Assembly (NCBI GenBank): GCA_016286935.1
Contig: JAEEUO010000084.1
Span: forward strand, 1-5,695
Direction: 5' to 3'
Source of the DNA: Bacillota bacterium
GTDB taxonomy: Bacteria; Bacillota; Clostridia; Peptostreptococcales; Anaerovoracaceae
DNA: 5,695 bases
Numbering within the stretch: the stretch's first letter is position 1; every line of letters starts with the position of its first letter. Of this stretch, positions 1 to 5,695 are shown in pieces. The notes under the pieces were generated by a model. That model searched no databases. It had not been told where the DNA came from and was given only the letters and a program-made list of their open reading frames with translations. The translations under genes and the position numbers were made by a program.

Positions 1-1523
1 CGATGCCGCTCGGCACGTCCCGCTACGAAAAGCGCGGGATCGCGACGGCGCTGCCCGTCTGGGACGCGACGAAGTGCCTCCAGTGCAACATGTGCTCGTT
101 CGTCTGCCCGCACGCCGTCATCCGTCCGTTCCTGCTGACCGGTGAAGAGGCGGAAAACGCGCCCGAAACCGTGAAGACCGCCGACGCGAAGGGTAAGGAT
201 TTCGCGGGCTACAAATTCGCGATGGGCATCTCCCAGCTCGACTGCACGAGCTGCGGCAACTGCGTCTCGAGCTGCCCGAAGAGCGGCGAAGCGCTCCGGA
301 TGGTCCCGGCCCACGAAGTCCCCGATGAGATGGACGGCTGGTACTACCTGTTCGGCCTCCCCGCGAAGGACGGCTACAACAAATTCAACGTCAAGGGCAG
401 CCAGTTCCGCCAGCCGCTCGTCGAATTCTCGGGCGCGTGCGCGGGCTGCGGCGAAACGCCCTACATCAAGCTCCTGACCCAGCTCTACGGCGACCGCATG
501 TTCATCGCCAACGCGACGGGCTGCACCCAGGCCTGGGGCGCCGCGATGCCTTCCGTTCCGTACTGCGCGAACGAGAGAGGCAAGGGCCCCGCGTGGTCGA
601 ACTCGCTCTTTGAGAACAACGCCGAATTCGCGTACGGCATGGCCCTCGCGGTGAAGCAGCTCCGCGACGCGGCGGCCCTGCCCGTGAAGGAGCTCGCGGC
701 CGTGACGGAAAACGAAGCGCTCAAGGCGGCGGCGGACGGCTATCTCGCCGCGTGGGACGATCTCGACGCGTCCGCGAAGGCGACCGAAGCGCTGCTCGCG
801 GCCCTCGACGGCGCGGCCCTGACGGCCGAAGAAAAACGCCTCGCGGAGGAGATCCGGAAGCGGAAGAACGACCTCGCGAAGAAGACCGTCTGGATGTACG
901 GCGGCGACGGCTGGGCGTACGACATCGGCTACGGCGGCCTTGACCACGTCTTCGCGATGGGCGAGGACGTCAACGTTCTGCTCGTCGACACCGAGGTCTA
1001 TTCGAACACCGGCGGCCAGTCCTCGAAGGCGACGCCGATCGGCGCCGTCGCCCAGTTCCAGGCGTCCGGTAAAAAGACGCGCAAGAAGGACCTCGGCCGT
1101 CTGATGATGACGTACGGCAACGTCTACGTCGCCCAGTGCTGCATGGGCGCGGATCCCGCCCAGTTCATCAAAGCGGTCAAGGAGGCCGAGGAGCACAAAG
1201 GCCCGTCGCTCGTGATCTGCTACGCGCCGTGCATGAACCACGGCATCAAAGCCGGCATGAACAACGTCCAGAAGGAGATGAAGGACGCCGTCGCGTCGGG
1301 CTACTGGAACCTCTACCGCTACGATCCCGAGACGAAGGTCTTCCACCTCGACTCGAAGGAGCCGACGAAGCCGCTGTACGACTTCCTGAAGGGCGAAGTC
1401 CGCTACGCCTCGCTCGAGATCACCTTCCCCGAAAACGCGAAGACGCTCTTCGCGGAGGCCGAGGAAGGCGCGAAGGAGAAGTACGCGGAGTACCGACAGC
1501 TCGCGGAGGAAAGTCAGAAATAG
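1..1523 (+). CDS. nifJ: Pyruvate:ferredoxin (flavodoxin) oxidoreductase, C-terminal part (5' end outside window)
   Basis: Oxidatively decarboxylates pyruvate with CoA to acetyl-CoA and CO2, passing electrons to ferredoxin or flavodoxin; cytoplasmic, central to anaerobic metabolism. Residue numbers here count from the ATG at base 3, which is an internal Met because the family is about 1,170-1,200 residues and 506 are visible. In order: a two-cluster ferredoxin domain with CxxCxxCxxxCP at C25/C28/C31/C35 and again at C81/C84/C87/C91; then the thiamine diphosphate domain with CAGC (C146, C149), ATGC (C174) and the distant C410 in APCMNHG, matching the four ligands of the proximal 4Fe-4S cluster; GGDGWAYDIG at 300-309 and TEVYSNTGGQ at 330-339 are the TPP/Mg signature. 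All expected cofactor residues are present. The chain ends soon after the TPP domain, without the long C-terminal extension known from the Desulfovibrio africanus enzyme. The gene stops with TAG and is followed by a hairpin; it converges on trmB. The N-terminal domains and promoter are not visible. The family call is secure. Confidence 0.97.
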   Translation, partial: MPLGTSRYEKRGIATALPVWDATKCLQCNMCSFVCPHAVIRPFLLTGEEAENAPETVKTADAKGKDFAGYKFAMGISQLDCTSCGNCVSSCPKSGEALRMVPAHEVPDEMDGWYYLFGLPAKDGYNKFNVKGSQFRQPLVEFSGACAGCGETPYIKLLTQLYGDRMFIANATGCTQAWGAAMPSVPYCANERGKGPAWSNSLFENNAEFAYGMALAVKQLRDAAALPVKELAAVTENEALKAAADGYLAAWDDLDASAKATEALLAALDGAALTAEEKRLAEEIRKRKNDLAKKTVWMYGGDGWAYDIGYGGLDHVFAMGEDVNVLLVDTEVYSNTGGQSSKATPIGAVAQFQASGKKTRKKDLGRLMMTYGNVYVAQCCMGADPAQFIKAVKEAEEHKGPSLVICYAPCMNHGIKAGMNNVQKEMKDAVASGYWNLYRYDPETKVFHLDSKEPTKPLYDFLKGEVRYASLEITFPENAKTLFAEAEEGAKEKYAEYRQLAEESQK

Positions 1524-1529
1524 CAAAGC

Positions 1530-1562
1530 GGGAGCGGGCCGGCAGGCCCGCTCCCTTCTTCC
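1530..1562 (+). terminator. Hairpin terminator after nifJ
   Basis: A perfect 11-bp GC-rich stem (1530-1540 with 1545-1555) closes a GGCA loop seven bases after the nifJ stop codon. It is followed by TTCTT, a weak U tract, so termination may be completed by the second hairpin at 1568-1599. The stem is seen directly; the terminator role is inferred from its position. Confidence 0.7.
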
Positions 1563-1567
1563 GTATG

Positions 1568-1599
1568 AAAAGCGGCCTGCCGTCCGGCAGGCCGCTTTT
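1568..1599. terminator. Bidirectional terminator between convergent nifJ and trmB
   Basis: A perfect 14-bp stem: AAAAGCGGCCTGCC (1568-1581) pairs with GGCAGGCCGCTTTT (1586-1599) around a four-base loop. Because the stem begins with AAAA and ends with TTTT, both strands give a GC hairpin running into a U tract. On the minus strand it lies 10 bases past the trmB stop and should end the ecfAA'-ecfT-trmB transcript; on the plus strand it backs up the nifJ hairpin. Confidence 0.85.
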
Positions 1600-1609
1600 G
1601 TGTTCCGTT

Positions 1610-2407
1610 TCAGAACCGCACGCGGACGTACTTGATCGGCACGCCCTTCGCCATGAACTTTTCCTCGTACTGGGTCGTGACGTCCTTCGCCGCGTAATTC
1701 GAACGGTGGAGGTCGTACGACAGTTCCTCGATCACATAGCTGCGGCCGTCGGCCGCGCCCTCCTCCGCCGGCTCTCCGGGCATCCGGACCGTATCGGTAC
1801 GGCGCGTTTCGAAGCCTTCGTGGAGCTCGTTGATCATCTCGAGCGTGAACCGGAAGAGATCGTCGTTGTCCGTCTTGATCTCAAGGAAGCCGCCGGGTCT
1901 CGTGATCGCGCGGTAGGCCTCAAGGTACGACTTCGACGTCATGCGGCGCTTCTCGTGGCGCGATTTCGGCCACGGGTCGCTGAAGTTCGCGTAGACGCCG
2001 GAGAGCTCGCCGTCCGCGAAATAGTCGCGCGGATCGCCGATCAGCTCGGCGATGACCGTCGCGTTCGAGAGCGGCTCCTTCGCCGGCACGCGCGCCTCGA
2101 AGTCCTCGCGCCGTTCGCCCGGCAGGAGGTTGCGGTGGACCTCGTCGTTTCCGCCCGCGCGGATCAGTTCCATCGCGCGGAGGGCGACCGAAAGGCGGCA
2201 CTCCGTGCCGATGTACGCGTTTTCGGGATGGCGGAGCGCCTGCTTCGCGAGAAACTGGCCGCGCCCGCATCCCATTTCGAGATACAGGTCCTTCCCGGGG
2301 AACATCTCGCCCCAGCGTCCCTTCATCGCCTTCGGATCGGCGACCGAGAATTCCTTCACGGCGTCATACCGCTCGGCTTCGTGCTTCAGTTTGCGCTGCC
2401 TGCTCAT
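1610..2407 (-). CDS. trmB: tRNA (guanine-N7-)-methyltransferase
   Basis: Methylates N7 of guanine 46 in the variable loop of tRNAs using S-adenosylmethionine; cytoplasmic. The 265-residue protein has the SAM-binding motif EMGCGRGQF at 44-52, the conserved acidic residue of motif II at E69 (IGTE), the family hallmark NFSDPWPKSRHEKRR at 141-155, GGFLEIKTDN at 172-181, and the C-terminal T-x-YEEKF block at 244-251 (TTQYEEKF). It is longer than typical members (about 213 in Bacillus, 239 in E. coli). The excess appears as two charged insertions, near residues 90-113 before the DPWPK motif and near 203-226 before the DLH...YEEKF tail. The ATG start overlaps the ecfT stop as ATGA and has GGGAGG (2418-2413) five bases upstream, so the start is well supported and translation is probably coupled to ecfT. 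Last gene of the operon; a bidirectional terminator follows. Confidence 0.96.
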   Translation of the reverse strand: MSRQRKLKHEAERYDAVKEFSVADPKAMKGRWGEMFPGKDLYLEMGCGRGQFLAKQALRHPENAYIGTECRLSVALRAMELIRAGGNDEVHRNLLPGERREDFEARVPAKEPLSNATVIAELIGDPRDYFADGELSGVYANFSDPWPKSRHEKRRMTSKSYLEAYRAITRPGGFLEIKTDNDDLFRFTLEMINELHEGFETRRTDTVRMPGEPAEEGAADGRSYVIEELSYDLHRSNYAAKDVTTQYEEKFMAKGVPIKYVRVRF

Positions 2408-3204
2408 AACAGCCTCCCGATCACGATGATCGCCGCGAGATAGAGGACGAGCAGAACGGCCGCGACGAGGTCGGCGGACCGGAATTTCATTTCATGGAGA
2501 CGCGTCCGCGATTCGCCGCCGCGGTAGCATCTCGCCTCCATCGCCATCGCGAGGTCCTGGGCGATGCGGAACGCGGAGATGAAGAGCGGGACGAGCAGAG
2601 GAACGAGGCTCTTCGCGCGGCGGATGATGTTGCCGGTCTCAAAGTCGGCTCCTCTCGCCTGCTGCGCTTTCATGATCTTGTCGGTCTCCTCCATCAGCGT
2701 CGGGATGAACCGCAGCGCGATCGTCATCATCATCGCGAGCTCGTGGGCGGGCAGGCCGATCTTCCGGAACGGCGACAGGAGCTTTTCGAGGCCGTCCGTC
2801 AGCGCGATCGGCTTCGTCGTCAGCGTGAGGAGCGACGAACCGAGGATGAGGAAGATCAGGCGGAGCGCCATAAAGCAGGCGTTGTAGATGCCCTGGCGCG
2901 TGATCTTGAGAAACCGCCACTGCCAGAGGATATCGCCGCTCGTCATCAGGAGATTGAGGACGAACGTGAATAAGATCAGAATAAAGATCGGCTTCAGGCC
3001 GCGGAGCATGAAGCGGAGCGGCACGGTCGAGAGCGCCGTGACGACGGCGAGATAGACGAGCGCCACGCCGAAGCCCCAGTAGTTCTTCACGAGGAAGAGT
3101 GAGACGATGTAGAGGAGGCTTCCGATGATCTTGACGCGCGGATCGAGGCGGTGGATCCAGGAGTCGGCGGGATAGTACTGGCCGAGGGTGATGTCGCGCA
3201 GCAT
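2404..3204 (-). CDS. ecfT: ECF transporter transmembrane scaffold protein EcfT
   Basis: Integral membrane subunit of an energy-coupling-factor transporter; it links the two EcfA ATPases to an interchangeable substrate-binding S component. The 266-residue chain is of normal family length. It opens with the typical LGQYYPADSWIHRLDPRVKI segment (7-26), followed by hydrophobic stretches at about 26-39, 43-60, 70-88, 108-128 and 244-264. The long cytoplasmic region between them holds the two coupling-helix motifs of the X-R-X type: ARG at 183-185 (QQARGADF) and ARC at 224-226 (MEARCYRGG). The ATG shares one base with the upstream stop codon (TAATG), and AAGGGGGTGA (3220-3211) is a good Shine-Dalgarno sequence, so it is probably co-expressed with the ATPase fusion upstream. 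Its TGA overlaps the trmB start. No S component is encoded nearby, so the substrate cannot be told from this window. Confidence 0.95.
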   Translation of the reverse strand: MLRDITLGQYYPADSWIHRLDPRVKIIGSLLYIVSLFLVKNYWGFGVALVYLAVVTALSTVPLRFMLRGLKPIFILILFTFVLNLLMTSGDILWQWRFLKITRQGIYNACFMALRLIFLILGSSLLTLTTKPIALTDGLEKLLSPFRKIGLPAHELAMMMTIALRFIPTLMEETDKIMKAQQARGADFETGNIIRRAKSLVPLLVPLFISAFRIAQDLAMAMEARCYRGGESRTRLHEMKFRSADLVAAVLLVLYLAAIIVIGRLL

Positions 3205-5030
3205 TACCGCTCACCCCCTTCCTCGGAGGCGGAACCGGCGTTCAGCCAGTTGCAGATGAGGTCCTCGGTCTGCCAGAGCGTGAGCGTCGTGCGCTTCTCG
3301 AGCGATTCCAGAAGGGCCAGTCCCTCCGGATCGGCCGCGGCGAGTTTCTCCGTCAGGACCTCGCGGAACTCCGCGGCCGGCGGGAGGCCGAGGCGGAGCG
3401 AACGCATCGTGTCGACGCGATGGAAGACGTCCTCAGGCGTCCCTTCCATCGCGAGCTTTCCGCGGTCCATGACGAAGACGCGGTCCGCGAGGATCGCGAT
3501 ATCGCCCATGTTGTGGGAGACGAACAGGATCGTCATGCCCTCTTTGTGGCGCAGATTCTCAATCATCGCGAGGATCGAGCGCTTCGCCTGGGGATCGAGG
3601 CCCGCCGTCGGTTCGTCGAGGATCAGGACCTTCGGACGCATCGCGATCACGCCCGCGATCGCCACGCGGCGCTTCTGGCCGCCGGACAGATCGAACGGCG
3701 AACGGTCGCGGATCTCGTCGTAATCGAGGTTGACGAGGCGGAGCGCCTCTTTCACGCGCTCCTTGATCTCTTCATCGGAGAGGCCGAGGTTCTTCGGGCC
3801 GAAGCCGATGTCCTTCTCGACGGTCTCCTCGAAGAGCTGGTATTCGGGGTACTGGAAGACGAGTCCGACCTTCTTTCGGACGTCGCGCAGGCTCGTCTTC
3901 GGGTCGGTCACGTCGACGCCGTCGACGGTGATCCGGCCGGATTTCGGCTTCAGAAGGCCGTTCAGTTCCTGGATCAGCGTCGATTTGCCGGAACCGGTAT
4001 GGCCGATGATCCCGACGAAGGCTCCCTCGTCGACGGTGAAGCTCACGTCGTCGACGGCGCGCGTTTCGTAGGGAAGGTTTTCGTTGTAGATGTGGACGAG
4101 GTGGCTGACCTCGATGATCGGCTTTCCGCTCCTGCGTTTGAGGTTGATGTCGGATTCGCGGTACGGCGCGGCGCCGGGCGCGCGGAGGTTTTTCCGGTTC
4201 GCCGCCAGCCAGTCCGCCAGGCGTTCGTCGGTGATCAGCCCGTCCGGAACGTCGACGCCGCGGTTGCGGAGCCGTCCGGCCAGCTTGATCGGGAACGGAA
4301 CGGACAGCGAACGGGCGCGCACCTCCGCCTCCTGCGAGAAGACCTCCTCCGGCGTTCCGTCGAGGACGATCTTTCCCGCGTCGTAGACGATCACGCGGTC
4401 GGCCTGCGCGGCCTCCTCCATAAAGTGCGTGATCAGGACGATCGTGATGCCCTCGCGGTGGAAGTTGTGGATGATGTCCATGACCTCGTCGCGGCCCTGG
4501 GGATCGAGCATCGCCGTCGGCTCGTCGAGGATGATGCAGCGCGGCTTCATCGCCACGACGCCCGCGATCGCGATGCGCTGCTTCTGGCCGCCCGACAGGA
4601 GGTGGGGCGCCTTCAGGCGCTCCTCGTACATGTGGACGCGCTTCAGCGAATCGTCGACGCGCTCGCGGATCTCGAGCGGCGGGACGCCGAGGTTCTCGGG
4701 ACCGAACGCGACGTCGTCCTCGACGACGGAGGAGACGAGCTGGTTGTCGGGATTCTGGAAGACCATGCCCGCCGTCTGACGGACGTTCCAGATCGTATCC
4801 TCGTTCTTCGTATCATATCCCGCGACATAGCAAACACCGCCCGTCGGGAGCAGCAGGCCGTTGAAGTTCTTCGCGAGCGTCGACTTGCCGGAGCCGTTCT
4901 TGCCGATGATGGCCGTAAAGCTCCCTGCGGGGATCTCCATTGTAATATTGTCGCAGGCGACGATCTTCAGCTCGTCTTCGTCGCGCGTGTATTCAAACGT
5001 CAGGTTTTCGGTGCGGATCAGGGCTTCCAA
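3204..5030 (-). CDS. Fused ECF transporter ATPase EcfA1-EcfA2 (both ATPases in one chain)
   Basis: Hydrolyses ATP to drive ECF-type vitamin/micronutrient uptake, acting on the cytoplasmic face with EcfT. Two full ABC ATPase domains are joined; numbering is from the TTG at 5030 (608 residues). Domain 1: Walker A GKNGSGKST 43-51, Q-loop Q92 in FQNPDNQ, signature LSGGQKQR 145-152, Walker B D169/E170, H-loop H202. Domain 2: Walker A GHTGSGKST 343-351, Q393 in FQYPEYQLF, signature LSGGQKRR 448-455, D472/E473, H506. FQNPDNQ is typical of EcfA1 and FQYPEYQ...FGPKN of EcfA2, so the halves are an ordered heterodimer rather than a recent duplication. They are joined through the EcfA1 C-terminal region and a polar linker near 278-303. 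All catalytic residues are intact in both. The TTG start is preferred because AAGGAG (5043-5038) lies 7 bases upstream, and an in-frame ATG at 5036 would lie only one base from it; a further TTG at 5057 lies at or before the predicted transcript start. The N-terminus then reads MEALIRTENLTFEY, typical of the family. Confidence 0.94.
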   Translation of the reverse strand: MEALIRTENLTFEYTRDEDELKIVACDNITMEIPAGSFTAIIGKNGSGKSTLAKNFNGLLLPTGGVCYVAGYDTKNEDTIWNVRQTAGMVFQNPDNQLVSSVVEDDVAFGPENLGVPPLEIRERVDDSLKRVHMYEERLKAPHLLSGGQKQRIAIAGVVAMKPRCIILDEPTAMLDPQGRDEVMDIIHNFHREGITIVLITHFMEEAAQADRVIVYDAGKIVLDGTPEEVFSQEAEVRARSLSVPFPIKLAGRLRNRGVDVPDGLITDERLADWLAANRKNLRAPGAAPYRESDINLKRRSGKPIIEVSHLVHIYNENLPYETRAVDDVSFTVDEGAFVGIIGHTGSGKSTLIQELNGLLKPKSGRITVDGVDVTDPKTSLRDVRKKVGLVFQYPEYQLFEETVEKDIGFGPKNLGLSDEEIKERVKEALRLVNLDYDEIRDRSPFDLSGGQKRRVAIAGVIAMRPKVLILDEPTAGLDPQAKRSILAMIENLRHKEGMTILFVSHNMGDIAILADRVFVMDRGKLAMEGTPEDVFHRVDTMRSLRLGLPPAAEFREVLTEKLAAADPEGLALLESLEKRTTLTLWQTEDLICNWLNAGSASEEGGER

Positions 5031-5037
5031 GAGCATT

Positions 5038-5043
5038 CTCCTT
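5038..5043 (-). promoter_or_regulatory. Ribosome binding site that decides the ecfAA' start
   Basis: AAGGAG on the minus strand. It is seven bases from the TTG at 5030 but only one base from the ATG at 5036, so the TTG is the better-spaced start codon. The upstream TTG at 5057 has no Shine-Dalgarno sequence. Confidence 0.7.
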
Positions 5044-5059
5044 GCATAATTGCCCAAAA

Positions 5060-5088
5060 ATTATACGCTATTTGCGCAAAAAGCGCAA
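5060..5088 (-). promoter_or_regulatory. Predicted sigma-A-type promoter of the ecfAA'-ecfT-trmB operon
   Basis: On the minus strand a perfect -10 box TATAAT (5065-5060) is preceded by exactly 17 bases and a TTGCGC -35 element (5088-5083; three of six match TTGACA). The expected transcript start, about seven bases past the -10, falls near 5053, giving a short leader of about 20-25 bases that contains the AAGGAG site. The surrounding AT-rich patch stands out from the GC-rich genes. No riboswitch would fit in such a short leader. Confidence 0.7.
5072..5088. promoter_or_regulatory. Palindrome overlapping the -35 element, candidate operator
   Basis: TTGCGC and GCGCAA form a perfect 6-bp inverted repeat separated by five A (plus strand) or T (minus strand). 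The distal arm coincides with the predicted -35 hexamer and the other arm lies in the spacer, a placement where a dimeric repressor would block RNA polymerase. The symmetry is seen directly; the operator role is inference, and no regulator gene is in view. Confidence 0.4.
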
Positions 5089-5116
5089 GTCCCCGCCCCG
5101 GTCCGTCGGGGGAAGC

Positions 5117-5154
5117 AAAAACCCTCTTCCTCCCGTCGGAGAAAGAGGGTTTTT
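5117..5154 (-). terminator. Rho-independent terminator of the M20 amidohydrolase gene
   Basis: AAAAACCCTCTT (5117-5128) pairs perfectly with AAGAGGGTTTTT (5143-5154). After one C-A mismatch the stem continues as CTCC/GGAG around a CGTC loop. Read on the minus strand it lies 27 bases past the amidohydrolase stop and ends in TTTTT, separating that gene from the ecf promoter. It is symmetric, so it could also stop plus-strand transcripts. Confidence 0.88.
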
Positions 5155-5181
5155 CCATGGCCGATCCGGAGGAAAACGGAT

Positions 5182-5695
5182 TCAGCCTTCGATCACGTAG
5201 GGAACGGCGCCGTCCTCGATCGGGCAGACGTACTGCTCGTCGGCGGTGCGGTCCGCGAATTCGGCCTTCGCGGCTTTGAGGACGTCCGGCTTCGTAAAGA
5301 GGTCGGCCGCGGCGCCCGCGAGGACCTTCGCGGCGTAGAGGAGGCCCTTGTCGCCGATCGGCGTCGCGCCGCAGGACACGTTCTGCCAGGAATGGCCGGG
5401 GGAGCCCGCGGGGAACGTCACGGCGTCGAACTGGGCCGTCGGGGTGAGCCAGCTCACGTCGCCGACGTCGGTCGAGCCGGGCTTGAACTCCTCGCCGCTG
5501 TAGAACGGATAGACGAAATCGTTGAGGACGCGCGTGTTGTTCGCGGTCAGTTCCTTCACCTTCGCGGCGATCTCCCTGTTGAATTCCGCGCCGAGGCCCG
5601 GAAGCTTGTCGGCCTTCTTCCACGTAGCCTTGAGGTCCGCGGCGAACCGCTTCTCCTCGTCCGTGTAGTCGGGAAGCGGCGCCTCGTTCATGTTA
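5182..5695 (-). CDS. M20-family amidohydrolase, AbgB-like, C-terminal part (5' end outside window)
   Basis: The visible 171 or so residues resemble the C-terminal third of the AbgB-type branch of the M20 metallopeptidase/amidohydrolase family (about 480 residues in E. coli AbgB, a subunit of p-aminobenzoyl-glutamate hydrolase). Counting from the internal ATG at 5691, the block GSTDVGDVSWLTPTAQFD (72-89) followed by GSPGHSWQ (96-103) is characteristic; H100 is probably the C-terminal metal-ligand histidine. The KGLLYAAKVLAGAAADLFT segment (114-132) and an ending near EQYVCPIEDGAVPY also fit this branch. The reading frame continues through the window edge, so the ATG at 5691 is not a start. Such enzymes cleave amide bonds of N-acyl or aminobenzoyl-amino acid substrates, but the substrate here cannot be decided from this fragment. 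It has its own terminator and is separate from the ecf operon. Confidence 0.88.
   Translation of the reverse strand, partial: NMNEAPLPDYTDEEKRFAADLKATWKKADKLPGLGAEFNREIAAKVKELTANNTRVLNDFVYPFYSGEEFKPGSTDVGDVSWLTPTAQFDAVTFPAGSPGHSWQNVSCGATPIGDKGLLYAAKVLAGAAADLFTKPDVLKAAKAEFADRTADEQYVCPIEDGAVPYVIEG

Noticed and set aside
3..5. ATG at base 3 as the start of nifJ
   Set aside because: Only 22 residues precede the first ferredoxin cysteine motif, and the family has several hundred residues of additional domains upstream, so this is an internal methionine of a gene cut by the window edge.
1136..2443. A 435-codon plus-strand open frame spanning the end of nifJ, the gap and trmB
   Set aside because: It reads nifJ out of frame, passes through both terminator hairpins and is antisense to trmB, whose motifs are unambiguous. 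It is a GC-rich shadow frame.
5031..5181. Search for a riboswitch or small RNA in the gap upstream of ecfAA', as vitamin transport genes often have one
   Set aside because: The predicted transcript leader is only about 20-25 bases, and the remaining bases are accounted for by the promoter, palindrome and terminator of the upstream gene.
3420..5279. A 619-codon open frame on the plus strand, antisense to ecfAA'
   Set aside because: Its translation is low-complexity, rich in R, D, V and A, with no recognisable domain, and it runs across the ecf promoter and the terminator into the amidohydrolase gene. Strong GC bias at third codon positions of the real minus-strand genes removes stops from this frame.
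5018..5623. A 201-codon minus-strand frame crossing the amidohydrolase end and the ecf promoter
   Set aside because: It is arginine/glycine-rich, out of frame with the AbgB-like coding region, and crosses the terminator and promoter; no domain is visible.

Overview
This is an ordinary housekeeping and metabolic stretch from a GC-rich anaerobic bacterium. A pyruvate:ferredoxin oxidoreductase, an energy-coupling-factor (ECF) transporter core and AAGGAG-type ribosome binding sites together suggest a GC-rich anaerobic member of the Bacillota (Clostridia-like). That assignment is inference from gene content; no rRNA or other taxonomic marker is present.

Layout, left to right. Bases 1-1523 (+ strand) hold the C-terminal 40% or so of pyruvate:ferredoxin oxidoreductase (NifJ/PFOR), whose gene begins before the window. 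Bases 1524-1609 are a convergent intergenic gap with two strong hairpins. The rest of the window is read from the minus strand. From right to left these are the C-terminal third of an AbgB-like M20 amidohydrolase (5695-5182, its 5' end lies outside), a U-tract terminator (5154-5117), a promoter with an overlapping palindrome (5088-5060), and an operon ecfAA' - ecfT - trmB (5030-1610).

The operon is compact. The stop of ecfAA' overlaps the start of ecfT by one base (TAATG), and the stop of ecfT overlaps the start of trmB by four (ATGA), so the three genes are probably co-transcribed and translationally coupled. The first gene encodes both ECF ATPases in one chain (EcfA1-like half, then EcfA2-like half), which with EcfT makes a complete energising module. 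No substrate-binding S component is encoded here, so the module probably serves S components encoded elsewhere (group II ECF arrangement) for vitamin or other micronutrient uptake. The third gene is the tRNA m7G46 methyltransferase, an unrelated housekeeping function, which carries two insertions relative to the family.

No mobile element, CRISPR array, RNA gene or clearly novel system was found. The points most worth a second look are the one-chain EcfA1-EcfA2 fusion, the palindrome over its promoter, the TTG start choice, the insertions in TrmB, and the repeated hairpin sequence between nifJ and trmB. No gene-free stretch exceeds about 150 bases.
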